From positions 1-34,195 of the forward strand of contig LBPS01000010.1 in NCBI GenBank assembly GCA_000990325.1: 34,195 nt of DNA, written 5' to 3'. This document shows, piece by piece, positions 21,924 to 29,898 of the stretch. Position numbers and translations under genes: made by a program. Numbering within the stretch: position 1 is the stretch's first letter; the number at the start of each line of letters is the position of its first letter. The stretch comes from Candidatus Nomurabacteria bacterium GW2011_GWE2_34_25 (GTDB lineage Bacteria; Patescibacteriota; Minisyncoccia; Phycocordibacterales; UBA9973). The notes beneath the pieces are model-generated. The model had not been told where the DNA came from and made no database searches. It was given only the letters and a program-made list of their open reading frames with translations.

Positions 21924-23306
21924 TTATTTAAGTATAGTCTCTCCTATTTTGAAAGCTTCACCTGCACCCATAGTGACTACAATATTCTTGTCGTCCATAT
22001 TCTCCAACCTTATAAACAAGTTCTTTTCTAGGCTTTTAAAATCAGGGAAAGCTTCTGCGTTATCGGTATATTTATTTATTTCTAATTCTAAAATTTCTGA
22101 AGATATAGAACCATCGTCAACTTCACGAGCATAGTATATAGGAAGAAGCATGACTTGGTCTGCATCTTTGAAACTTTGAGCAAAATCATTTAATAACAAT
22201 TTCGTACGAGAAAACAAATGAGGTTGAAAAATGACGGTAATCTTCCAATTGTCTTCTTTCTTGTATAATTCTCTAAAGCCTTCTAAGGTAGAAGTGATTT
22301 CCTTGGGATGATGAGCGTAATCATCGTATACAAGTACTCCATTGGGTAACTCCCCTTTGAATTCAAATCGTCGCCAAGTGCCAGAGAATTCTGCAATGTA
22401 CTTTCTTCCATTTTCTTTTTCAATGCCACAGATTTCTCCAGTAGCTATCGAAGCGGCAGCATTCTTCTTATTGTGAACTCCGGGAATTTTAAGTTTCAAA
22501 TTAGCATCAAAATAATCCTGCCAATCTATAACACGCGCATTTATATCTTTTACTACATCTTTTATATTATCATCATTTACGTTACATACTATAAATCCAT
22601 CACTTGGCACTTTCATAGCCATCTCATGGAATGCACTCTTGATATCTTCTATGTCTTTATAGTAGTCCAAGTGATCTTCATCTATATTTGTAATCACCAA
22701 AATATTTGGATTTATTTTCAAAAATGACCGACGATATTCGCAAGCTTCAACAATGAAATATTCTTGCCCGTCGGCACGATTAGGGGTTCCTCCTATAAAA
22801 TTTGTACGATTCCCCTCTTTGTCTTTAAGTAATGAACCAACAATTACGGTCGGGTCCAAACTCGCATCTTTGAAAATTTGAGCGAGCATGCCAGTCGTAG
22901 TCGTCTTCCCGTGTGTACCACAAACTGCTATTGTATACTTATCTTTACTTATAATTCCAAGCATTTCAGGATACGACTTAGCTATAAATTTTTTCACATA
23001 TGAAAGATAAGGAAGTCCGACTTCCTTATTTTTTATTTTATCAAAAAGCTCCTTGTCGTAGGTCTCGATAGCCACAGTATAAACGACTAAATCAGTATCC
23101 TCAGGTATAGCTTCATACGACTGATGTCCAACCTTTATATCTATATCAAGCTTTTTAAGCTCTTCCACAATCTCACCATCTTGCATATCCTGCCCTGTCA
23201 CATTCTTACCCATCGCCTTCATCATCCTAGCCACCGCTGAGACGCCAATCCCTCCGATACCAATAAAGTGAACATTATTAATTTTTGATAAATCTAAATC
23301 TTGCAT
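21924..23306 (-). CDS. murC: UDP-N-acetylmuramate--L-alanine ligase
   Basis: 460 residues. Adds L-Ala to UDP-MurNAc, the first peptide step. N-terminal nucleotide-binding motif HFIGIGGIGVSAVARMM (13-29), ATP loop CGTHGKTTTTGM (129-140), middle domain VITNIDEDHLDYYKDIEDIK, and C-terminal domain LVYDDYAHHPKEI and VIFQPHLFSRT. A loop at about 92-112 (KNKEVGLPYLSYVKKFIAKS) is longer than in typical MurC, where the P-E-x-L-G segment follows directly. The DNA for residues 93-100 is a perfect palindrome shared with tsaD. It starts 1 nt after the DUF1653 gene. Confidence 0.95.
   Translation of the reverse strand: MQDLDLSKINNVHFIGIGGIGVSAVARMMKAMGKNVTGQDMQDGEIVEELKKLDIDIKVGHQSYEAIPEDTDLVVYTVAIETYDKELFDKIKNKEVGLPYLSYVKKFIAKSYPEMLGIISKDKYTIAVCGTHGKTTTTGMLAQIFKDASLDPTVIVGSLLKDKEGNRTNFIGGTPNRADGQEYFIVEACEYRRSFLKINPNILVITNIDEDHLDYYKDIEDIKSAFHEMAMKVPSDGFIVCNVNDDNIKDVVKDINARVIDWQDYFDANLKLKIPGVHNKKNAAASIATGEICGIEKENGRKYIAEFSGTWRRFEFKGELPNGVLVYDDYAHHPKEITSTLEGFRELYKKEDNWKITVIFQPHLFSRTKLLLNDFAQSFKDADQVMLLPIYYAREVDDGSISSEILELEINKYTDNAEAFPDFKSLEKNLFIRLENMDDKNIVVTMGAGEAFKIGETILK
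23007..23029. repeat. In-frame palindrome inside murC
   Basis: ATAAGGAAGTC-C-GACTTCCTTAT, 11-bp arms around one base. Its 17-nt core AGGAAGTCCGACTTCCT is identical to that in tsaD (29330-29346). On the coding strand it encodes KEVGLP within a loop that is long for the family. Confidence 0.65.
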
Positions 23307-23307
23307 A

Positions 23308-23553
23308 TTATTTTTTACTTGGTTTTATTAAAATTTCTTGTTTAATTTTCTGGAATCTCTCTATCTTTTTACCTTTTACTAAAACACTTTCCAAAAACAT
23401 TTTCTTTGGACGAACCCAAGAAGCTCCGTCCTCTAGGTGCATATAAACAACCATCGGCTCCATAGTCTCACTATGTAAGGCTTCACCCAAGACTTTCACC
23501 TTGGTTCCCTTATAATGCTTATATATTGCTCCAATTTCTACTTTTTTCATCAT
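23308..23553 (-). CDS. DUF1653 family protein
   Basis: 81 residues. It carries the DUF1653 pattern G-x-[IY]-x-H-Y-K-G-x-x-[VY]-x-V-L-x-x-A-x-H-S-E-T, seen here as GAIYKHYKGTKVKVLGEAL followed by HSETMEPMVVY, and W-x-R-P-x-x-M-F (WVRPKKMF). These are small soluble bacterial proteins with no firmly assigned role. Either of two adjacent ATG codons (23553 or 23550) can be the start. It begins 1 nt after the remnant stop of the broken hydrolase gene and ends 1 nt before murC, so it lies inside the wall-gene transcript. Confidence 0.85.
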   Translation of the reverse strand: MMKKVEIGAIYKHYKGTKVKVLGEALHSETMEPMVVYMHLEDGASWVRPKKMFLESVLVKGKKIERFQKIKQEILIKPSKK

Positions 23554-23554
23554 A

Positions 23555-24063
23555 TTATTTTATTATTTTAAGTACTGCTAATAATGCTTCAGGTAATTGA
23601 GTATATCCAGCTGAACCATTCAAATGCTTACCGTTTGGAATGATTATTAATTCACCATTCAATTCATTAGAATAACTATAACATTTTGTATTGATTTTTT
23701 AATAACTGACCAGTCAAAATTAGTCTCTAAAAAACTCCATATTTTCTTATTAACTTCTGTACGCATGCACGGTGCACTCACAATAATAACACCTTTAATA
23801 TTATGAGAATTAAATTGTTCTAAATAACGTAGTATTGCAGTACCCCCAAGACTATGTCCCACTAGATATACATCATCATTGATATCTCTATCCACATAAT
23901 GTTTTATTTCTGATAGCCATTCAGACACAATAGGTTTATCTGGAGTCGGCATAGATAATGCAAATGAATAAATATCTTGCTTTTCTAACTCTCCCATTAA
24001 ATACGGTCTCCATCCACCATTTGGACTTCCTTCAAAACCATGAATTAAATAAACTTTTTTCAT
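23555..24063 (-). pseudogene. Broken RBBP9/YdeN-type serine hydrolase
   Basis: The 5' part (24063 to 23659) encodes 134 residues with the family start KKVYLIHGFEGSPNGGWRPY and nucleophile motif VGHSLGGTA, then stops at TGA soon after IKKSIQNVIVI. The 3' part is present in another frame and reads SNELNGELIIIPNGKHLNGS then GYTQLPEALLAVLKIIK to a TAA at 23555-23557, i.e. the family C-terminus with its His region. Compared with YdeN-like proteins, about 15-17 residues carrying the catalytic Asp strand (D-D-x-x-V-P) are missing at the junction. The event is therefore a small deletion plus frame shift. The remnant stop is 1 nt from the DUF1653 start. A sequencing error alone would not explain the missing residues. 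Confidence 0.75.
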
Positions 24064-24064
24064 A

Positions 24065-24850
24065 TTATTTTAAATTTTTTAACCAATTATTAAATATTTC
24101 TTTTAATTCATTTAAGTGTTGAGATTCACGGAATACATGACCTGCTCCTTTTACGATATGAAATTCTTTTATTGTATCTTTTGGAAGTAAATCATAAAAT
24201 TTCTTTTGATCGCTTGGAGGACAACTTATATCATCTTCTCCTACAACAAATAATACTGGCATAGTAATTTTATGTGCCATTGGTTTTAAATCGTGCTTCA
24301 ATCTTTCTTCCATATGTGACCAAGGAAGTCTCAACTCAAAATCTGTTCTTGATTTACTAGTCCGATAGATCCAACCTGTTTCTTTCCAATCTTTAAGTTC
24401 TTTTGGTTTAAGTTTACTATAAGTTTCAAAACTATCTTTCCCAGAAAAAGCCGCAGCATAAGGGAATAAACCTTTTACTTCACCAGGAAATTCTTCTGCA
24501 TATTTTGTTACCGCAAAACCACCCATACTTTGGCCAGCTAGAATAAAAGGCTCTACATACCAATCTTGATTTTTTGACCAATTTATCACATCAACTAAAT
24601 CGTCGTAGTGTTTTTGAAAAGTTGCATCTTCATACTTTCCCTCACTTTCTCCTCTTGAGTTTGTTGCATCAAAATTTACTACTATATAATTATTCTCAAA
24701 AAGTGTGTCAGCCAATAATTTAATATGAAGTTCTTCTTTATACCCACTTAGTCCATGCATTACAAAAGATAAACCAACAGAATTTTCTGGTATCAAAAGT
24801 TCTCCAACAATTTTTAGACCTTTTCTGTTTTTAATTTCAAATTTTTGCAT
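24065..24850 (-). CDS. Alpha/beta-fold hydrolase (esterase/acyl-peptidase-like)
   Basis: 261 residues with a complete alpha/beta hydrolase core: oxyanion strand FVMHGLSGYKEE (about 29-40), NFDATNSRGESEG, nucleophile elbow GQSMGG with Ser108, acid strand VLFVVGEDDISCPPSDQ and catalytic His in KGAGHVFRESQH. No signal peptide, so cytoplasmic. Substrate unknown; small esters or acyl-peptides are typical for relatives. It lies 1 nt from both murD and the broken hydrolase gene, in one transcript. Confidence 0.85.
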   Translation of the reverse strand: MQKFEIKNRKGLKIVGELLIPENSVGLSFVMHGLSGYKEELHIKLLADTLFENNYIVVNFDATNSRGESEGKYEDATFQKHYDDLVDVINWSKNQDWYVEPFILAGQSMGGFAVTKYAEEFPGEVKGLFPYAAAFSGKDSFETYSKLKPKELKDWKETGWIYRTSKSRTDFELRLPWSHMEERLKHDLKPMAHKITMPVLFVVGEDDISCPPSDQKKFYDLLPKDTIKEFHIVKGAGHVFRESQHLNELKEIFNNWLKNLK

Positions 24851-24851
24851 T

Positions 24852-26225
24852 TTATTTTAATTTTTTAATAATTTTCATAAATAAGTCATTCCTTTCATAC
24901 TCATTATTAAACATTCCAAAGGAGGCAAATGCTGGGGAGAAAAGGATTATATCCCCGCGTGAGGCCTTGCCTAGCACAGTCTTTACTATATCCTTCAGAT
25001 CCCTTCCTACTTCATTAGTAATCAGTAATTGGTAATTGGTAATCAACCTCTCCGTTCCCGTCCCTGGGATCATTACCGCCGCCTTGCAATACTTATTTAC
25101 AGCTTTTGTAAAATTATCAAGATTTAAACCCTTGTCTGCTCCCCCACAAATAAGCACAATTTTCCTTTCCCCTAGGCCGTGCCTAGGGGAAACTAATGCT
25201 TCAAGACCAGCGATCGTAGCCTCGGGGGTTGTGGCATTGTTGTCATTGTAAATCTTTATGCCTTTGTAAATTTTTAAAAGTTGAAGACGTCCCTCTAATC
25301 CTTCAAACTTTGAAACAACTTTTTTAATTTTTATTTCTGGAATACCTAGTACTTCAGCAACTTTTACCGCACAAGCCAGATTGTTCCTATGATGGTCCCC
25401 TTTAACATTGAACTTCCAAGTATCAACATTTTTCTTGTCTGCGATAATTAATTTGCCATTTACGTCTTCTTTCTTTATCCACTTCTTCATATCTGGAAGG
25501 ATTACTAAAGTGTCTCCACTTTTTTGATATTTAAAAATATTCGCCTTGTCATCGAAATATTTCTCCATTGAATCTTTATAATAATTCATATGATCAGGCA
25601 TAAATGTAGTAAAAACAGAAATCTGTGGAGAAATATGAGCTTCACCAAAACCTTGTAATTGCCAAGAATCAAGCTCACAAACTAAAATGTCCCCCGCCTT
25701 AACTTTCTTAAGTAAAGGTAAGGTCGCTACTCCACGAAGATTTCCTCCTACATACACATTCTTCTTTAAGAATTTCTCATTAGCTTTAAGTATCTCGTAT
25801 ATAAGAGTCGTAGTCATAGACTTTCCTCTGGTACCCGTCACTCCTATGATCATGACTTCAGGGGTACACTTTGCAAATAAAGACACATCCATCTCGACTG
25901 GAATACCATTCTTTCTCGCTTCTTTTATATAAATAGAATCAAGGGGTATCCCCGGATTTTTAACTATCATATCTCTGTCCCTAAAATCTTCTAACCTATG
26001 CTCCCCCAATACAAACTTTATTTTATTTTTATTCTTAATTTTTAATTCGTAATTCTTAATTGCTTCTACTGAAGCCTTAAGTTGTTCTTTGGTCTTTAAA
26101 TCAGTCACTGTCAAATCTGCTCCGCATTCTGCCAAGAACTTCGTATAACCAAGACCCCTACCGAGAAGTCCTAATCCCATAATTGTAATCTTCTTCCCCT
26201 TAAATTGTTGTTTGTAATTCTGCAT
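24852..26225 (-). CDS. murD: UDP-N-acetylmuramoyl-L-alanine--D-glutamate ligase
   Basis: 457 residues. Adds D-Glu to UDP-MurNAc-L-Ala. N-terminal Rossmann motif ITIMGLGLLGRGLG (13-26), ATP loop GVTGTRGKSMTTT (128-140), middle domain FTTFMPDHMNYYKD, KGDHHRNNLACAVKVAEVLG, and C-terminal YNDNNATTPEATIAGLEAL and CGGADKGLNLD. Three short extra stretches interrupt conserved regions: ELKIKNKNK (60-68) and LITNYQLLITNEVG (394-407), both from AT-rich direct repeats, and VSPRHGLGER (345-354), encoded by a perfect palindrome. All stay in frame and the catalytic motifs are intact. It starts 1 nt after the murE stop. Confidence 0.94.
   Translation of the reverse strand: MQNYKQQFKGKKITIMGLGLLGRGLGYTKFLAECGADLTVTDLKTKEQLKASVEAIKNYELKIKNKNKIKFVLGEHRLEDFRDRDMIVKNPGIPLDSIYIKEARKNGIPVEMDVSLFAKCTPEVMIIGVTGTRGKSMTTTLIYEILKANEKFLKKNVYVGGNLRGVATLPLLKKVKAGDILVCELDSWQLQGFGEAHISPQISVFTTFMPDHMNYYKDSMEKYFDDKANIFKYQKSGDTLVILPDMKKWIKKEDVNGKLIIADKKNVDTWKFNVKGDHHRNNLACAVKVAEVLGIPEIKIKKVVSKFEGLEGRLQLLKIYKGIKIYNDNNATTPEATIAGLEALVSPRHGLGERKIVLICGGADKGLNLDNFTKAVNKYCKAAVMIPGTGTERLITNYQLLITNEVGRDLKDIVKTVLGKASRGDIILFSPAFASFGMFNNEYERNDLFMKIIKKLK
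25166..25192. repeat. In-frame palindrome inside murD
   Basis: TTTCCCCTAGGC / GCCTAGGGGAAA, perfect 12-bp arms with a CGT loop. It encodes most of VSPRHGLGER, placed between two conserved MurD segments (TPEATIAGLEAL and KIVLICGG) that are normally closer together. Confidence 0.65.
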
Positions 26226-26226
26226 T

Positions 26227-27627
26227 CTATTTCAAATATTTATGAAGCTCCTCTAAATCATCGAAATGAGTCTGAACTCCATTCACTTCTTGATATGTCT
26301 CATGGCCTTTTCCTGCGATAAGAATAATGTCACCTTGGACTGCAGACAAGCAGGCCTTTGCAATCGCTTCACGACGGTCAGGAATTATATATACCTTGCT
26401 ATCTGTTGGTAGGCCGTCTATTCCCTTTCTCATATCTTCTAATATATCGGCCGGCTTTTCAGTACGAGGATTATCGGAAGTAAGAACAAGAATGTCGCTC
26501 ATGTCATAACCAATCTTCGCCATTATCGGACGCTTACTCTTATCTCTATCTCCACCACAGCCAACAACGACAATAAGCTTGCCATTTCCTTTCATGTCAT
26601 TGGCTGTTTTAAGAACATTCTCTAAAGCATCTGGCTTGTGAGCATAATCCACTATACCTATGACACCATTGTCAGATTTATAATATTGAAATCTTCCAGG
26701 AACAGCTTCTAGATTCTTAATAATTTCAATAACCTTAGCCTTTTCTTGGCCAAGCAAAACTGCCACAGCATAAATTCCAAGCAAGTTATAAGCGTTAAAT
26801 TCTCCTATAAGTCTTGATTCAAATCTTTCATTGAAATTGGCTTTTTTCTTTAAGCTCAATGTATAAGTGTGAGCCTTAGTGGTAGAAAGCATGTATTCAC
26901 CTCTCTCGTCGTCTATATTTGCAATAGCAAAACCTGCCATAGGAATCATATCGAAGAATTCTTTCTTAGCATCAGCGTAACTATCTAAAGTTTTATGATA
27001 ATCTAAATGATCAAGTGATAGATTTGTAAATATACCTCCGACAAAGTGAAGCCCTGAAATACGCTTCTCAGATACTGAATGCGAAGAAACTTCCATAAAG
27101 CAATATTCACAGCCTTCATCTACCATGCGAGCAAGAAGTTCATTTAAAGTTACAGCATCTGGGGTCGTGCGATGAGCCTCTTCTGAAAAATCATTTATTT
27201 TATTTACTACAGTACCTATGAGTCCTGCCTTGTATCCTAAGTCACGAAAAAGCTGATGAAGAAGTGTGGCTGTCGTAGTCTTGCCACTTGTACCTGTAAT
27301 TCCTACAAGTTTCATTTTCTGAGATGGATTACCATAAAAATTACTTGCGAGTAAACCTACTGCCTCATGACTATCTGCAACTTTTATATATGTAATTCCT
27401 CCCCTAAACTCTCCTATATCTTTTTCATAAACAATGGTTTTCGCACCTTTCTCTATAACTTCGTCTATGAAATTGTGACCATCTGTAACATTACCCACTA
27501 GAGCAACAAATAACGAATGAGGTAAAATAGCTCTTGAATCAAGTGATATCGAAGAAACTCCAGCATCGATATTCCCGTGCGTTTCTAGTATAGCTATGTC
27601 ATTTAGTAATTCATTGAGTATTTTCAT
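26227..27627 (-). CDS. murE: UDP-MurNAc-L-Ala-D-Glu--meso-diaminopimelate ligase
   Basis: 466 residues. N-terminal UDP-binding domain (SISLDSRAILPHSLFVAL), ATP loop GITGTSGKTTTATLL (109-123), middle domain TTPDAVTLNELLARMVDEG, EVSSHSVSEKRI and TNLSLDHLDYHKT, and the C-terminal residue-selecting motif D385-N-P-R388. DNPR is the signature of meso-diaminopimelate-adding MurE, against the D-[DN]-P-[NA] of lysine-adding enzymes, so the wall peptide is predicted to contain meso-DAP. It lies 3 nt after the kinase-like gene and is followed by murD. Confidence 0.95.
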   Translation of the reverse strand: MKILNELLNDIAILETHGNIDAGVSSISLDSRAILPHSLFVALVGNVTDGHNFIDEVIEKGAKTIVYEKDIGEFRGGITYIKVADSHEAVGLLASNFYGNPSQKMKLVGITGTSGKTTTATLLHQLFRDLGYKAGLIGTVVNKINDFSEEAHRTTPDAVTLNELLARMVDEGCEYCFMEVSSHSVSEKRISGLHFVGGIFTNLSLDHLDYHKTLDSYADAKKEFFDMIPMAGFAIANIDDERGEYMLSTTKAHTYTLSLKKKANFNERFESRLIGEFNAYNLLGIYAVAVLLGQEKAKVIEIIKNLEAVPGRFQYYKSDNGVIGIVDYAHKPDALENVLKTANDMKGNGKLIVVVGCGGDRDKSKRPIMAKIGYDMSDILVLTSDNPRTEKPADILEDMRKGIDGLPTDSKVYIIPDRREAIAKACLSAVQGDIILIAGKGHETYQEVNGVQTHFDDLEELHKYLK

Positions 27628-27630
27628 AAA

Positions 27631-28248
27631 TTATTTTTTATTTAACTTTTTAAAATAATCTAATGCTTTCTCTATATCTTGATGAACTTTTTCAATAGAT
27701 TGATTACCGTTTATCTTTTTAAGAATATTTAGATTATCAAAATATTTTATAGTTTTACTAATTTGGTTCTCATAAACTTTTATTCTTTGTTTTATAATTT
27801 TTTCTTCATCAAGCACCTTGTAAACATCTTTTACTGTTTCATCTTGTTTTCTTTTTAATGATCTTCTATAAATTTCTTTTTTTGGTAAAGTAATATAAAC
27901 AACAAAATATTTTTTATTATTTTCTCTCATTAATTTTACAACTAATTGTGCTTCTGGTTTTAACCATGGACCACCTACAAATACAAGATCTTTGTTCTTG
28001 GGTTTATTCTTTATTTCTTTAGATATAAATTCCTTCATTAAAACTACTGGCAATGCTCCTCCCTTGCTTGCTGCCCTCCTTGCCCAATCTCCATTTTTAC
28101 TTTTTTCTTTTAAAAGATTTCTGGTATATAATCCAGTTTCTACTGGTTGTAAATTATACTTATCTCTAAATAATTTTACTTGAGTATCTTTACCAGATGT
28201 AATTATTCCCATAATAGATATATTAAATCCTAATCTTTCTTTTTTCAT
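27631..28248 (-). CDS. P-loop nucleoside monophosphate kinase-like protein
   Basis: 205 residues. Walker A GIITSGKDTQVKLF (14-27) matches the G-x4-GK-x-T-Q pattern of the adenylate kinase family. FVGGPWLKPEAQLVVKL resembles its D-G-[FY]-P-R-x3-Q-A segment, with Trp-Leu in place of Pro-Arg. A Lys/Arg-rich lid-like part (EIYRRSLKRKQDE) and a C-terminal helix follow. It is too divergent to name the substrate nucleotide, and it may not be the cell's main Adk. Head of the murE-murD run. A TAGAAT box lies 8 nt before the ATG, back to back with the tsaD promoter in a 58-bp gap. Confidence 0.65.
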   Translation of the reverse strand: MKKERLGFNISIMGIITSGKDTQVKLFRDKYNLQPVETGLYTRNLLKEKSKNGDWARRAASKGGALPVVLMKEFISKEIKNKPKNKDLVFVGGPWLKPEAQLVVKLMRENNKKYFVVYITLPKKEIYRRSLKRKQDETVKDVYKVLDEEKIIKQRIKVYENQISKTIKYFDNLNILKKINGNQSIEKVHQDIEKALDYFKKLNKK

Positions 28249-28291
28249 ATATTTTCATTCTACCATAACGATAGGCAAATAAAAACCCTTG

Positions 28292-28300
28292 TGATATAGT
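28292..28300 (+). promoter_or_regulatory. Extended -10 promoter of tsaD
   Basis: TGA-TATAGT ending 6 nt before the ATG at 28307; predicts a leaderless mRNA. Confidence 0.6.
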
Positions 28301-28306
28301 ACTTTC

Positions 28307-29491
28307 ATGAGAATATTAGCAATTGAAACATCTTGTGATGAGACGGCCATAGCCATAGTAGAAGTGAAAAGACTGAGCAAAAGTGATACTTTTAAGATTT
28401 TGGCAAATAATGTAAATTCACAAATTGAAATCCATAAAGAATATGGGGGTGTCTTCCCTGCTATGGCCAAAAGAGAACATATCAAAAATTTACCTCTTGT
28501 TCTAGAAAAAACACTCAAAGACGCAAAAATAAAGATAGAGAAAATAGATGCCATAGCTGTAACGACAGGCCCAGGACTTGAGCCAGCACTTTGGACAGGA
28601 ATAGTCTTCGCCAAGGAATTATCTCTAAAATATAATATCCCTATAGTCCCAGTGAATCATATGGAGGGTCATATCTTTTCTATTTTCCCTAAAAAAGGAA
28701 AAACTTTTAAAGTAGATACAAACGAAAAAATATTCCCAATGCTTTCGCTTCTAGTCTCTGGAGGACATACTGAACTTATATTAGTAAAAAATTGGCACAA
28801 GTATAAAAAACTCGGACAAACAAGAGACGATGCCTCTGGAGAAGCTTTCGACAAAGTGGCTCGTATGATGAGCCTTCCTTACCCAGGAGGTCCAGAAATA
28901 TCAAGATTGGCCAATGAGGAGCGAAGTCGTGTTCTTTCAGGAAGCATTGCACAGGCTGTCGAGCCGAGCATTAGCAAAAAATTCAGCAGAATTTTATTGC
29001 GTGCTGACGGAAAGAATATGACGAGCGACGAAATAATTCTTCCACGTCCAATGATTTATTCTAAGGATTATGACTTCTCTTTCTCTGGACTTAAAACAGC
29101 CGTACTCTATCTAATACGAGACTTGAAAGAAAAAAATCCAAATGTATTGGAAAACATAAATATAAAGCAAAAGATTGCAAAAGAATTTGAAGATGCAGTA
29201 GTAGAAACTCTTGTACACAAAACTATCAAGGCTATCAAACAATATAAAATCAAAACCCTCATAGTGGGAGGTGGAGTCTCTGCCAATACTTATCTTCAAG
29301 AGCAAATGAATAAAGAAATTAAAAAACTTAGGAAGTCCGACTTCCTAAATACTAAAGTTCACTTCCCCGTCAGGGCTCTAACTGGCGACAATGCTCTTAT
29401 GATTGCTATTGCTGGTTACTATCAAGCAAAAAATAAAAAGTTTGTAAAAAATATAAATAAAATTAAAGCTGAAGGTAATTTGAGTTTGTAA
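28307..29491 (+). CDS. tsaD: tRNA N6-threonylcarbamoyladenosine transferase subunit
   Basis: 394 residues; transfers the threonylcarbamoyl group to A37 of ANN-decoding tRNAs. MRILAIETSCDETAIAIVE (1-19), metal ligands in NHMEGH (His118, His122), PMLSLLVSGGHTELILV, DDASGEAFDKVARMM and PGGPEISRLA. FSFSGLKTAV and GGGVSANTYL follow, with GDNALMIAIAGY near the end. Residues about 203-243, between GPEISRLA and LPRPM, form an insertion of roughly 33 residues relative to typical bacterial TsaD. A second, 7-residue extra piece (RKSDFLN, 342-348) coincides with a 21-nt DNA palindrome. The ligand and catalytic motifs are intact. Leaderless-type promoter; terminator right after the stop. Confidence 0.95.
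   Translation: MRILAIETSCDETAIAIVEVKRLSKSDTFKILANNVNSQIEIHKEYGGVFPAMAKREHIKNLPLVLEKTLKDAKIKIEKIDAIAVTTGPGLEPALWTGIVFAKELSLKYNIPIVPVNHMEGHIFSIFPKKGKTFKVDTNEKIFPMLSLLVSGGHTELILVKNWHKYKKLGQTRDDASGEAFDKVARMMSLPYPGGPEISRLANEERSRVLSGSIAQAVEPSISKKFSRILLRADGKNMTSDEIILPRPMIYSKDYDFSFSGLKTAVLYLIRDLKEKNPNVLENINIKQKIAKEFEDAVVETLVHKTIKAIKQYKIKTLIVGGGVSANTYLQEQMNKEIKKLRKSDFLNTKVHFPVRALTGDNALMIAIAGYYQAKNKKFVKNINKIKAEGNLSL
29328..29348. repeat. In-frame palindrome inside tsaD
   Basis: TTAGGAAGTC-C-GACTTCCTAA, 21 nt (seven codons, LRKSDFLN region). Its 17-nt core is identical to the one in murC. It lies between EIKK and KVHFP, which are nearly adjacent in other TsaD proteins. Confidence 0.65.
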
Positions 29492-29495
29492 AAAA

Positions 29496-29532
29496 ATAAA
29501 AAGCCTTTTGAAATTACTCTAGGGCTTTTTAT
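29496..29532. terminator. Bidirectional terminator, tsaD and SemiSWEET-like gene
   Basis: Stem ATAAAAAGCC / GGCTTTTTAT. T-runs on both strands. The stop codon of the minus-strand gene (29519-29521) lies at the edge of the loop, so the hairpin overlaps that gene's end. Confidence 0.75.
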
Positions 29533-29785
29533 ATAATTTAATCTGAACCAAAATTACAAAAGAAAATATTGCACCTGGTAAATATGCTACAAACATATAC
29601 CAGTCATTAATGAAATAAGCTCTTAATGACCAAACTGCATATGACAAAAATGAAATAAGAAACAATTCTGGTCTTAATCCAATAACTTTTTTTAGTTTGT
29701 AATTGGTGTGAATCTGAAGAGGTAATCCTATTATCGAAACCGATAAGGATAATAATGCAGCAATAATACTTAATATCTGATCCAT
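29519..29785 (-). CDS. SemiSWEET/PQ-loop-like three-helix membrane protein
   Basis: 88 residues with three membrane segments (about 4-22, 40-57, 64-84), the size and layout of a SemiSWEET half-transporter. The first helix ends GLPLQIHTNYKLKKVIGLRP, comparable to the L-P-Q-x3-x-x-K-[ST]-x3-G-[LV]-S segment, although the exact PQ dipeptide is replaced by PLQ. SemiSWEETs dimerise and carry sugars; a sugar or small-metabolite role is inference. The gene is opposed to tsaD and diverges from valS across a 113-bp gap. Confidence 0.6.
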   Translation of the reverse strand: MDQILSIIAALLSLSVSIIGLPLQIHTNYKLKKVIGLRPELFLISFLSYAVWSLRAYFINDWYMFVAYLPGAIFSFVILVQIKLYKKP

Positions 29786-29883
29786 TTTTTAATTTTATAA
29801 AAGTGATTTTAAATATTTTTTCTATTTCAGACTACTTCTAATATCTAGTAAAGTCAAGACTATTTTAATTCCGCTTTAAAATA

Positions 29884-29892
29884 TGCTATATT
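29884..29892 (+). promoter_or_regulatory. Extended -10 promoter of valS
   Basis: TGC-TATATT ending 6 nt before the ATG at 29899; predicts a leaderless mRNA for the valS-prsW-hsp20 run. Confidence 0.6.
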
Positions 29893-29898
29893 TTATAT

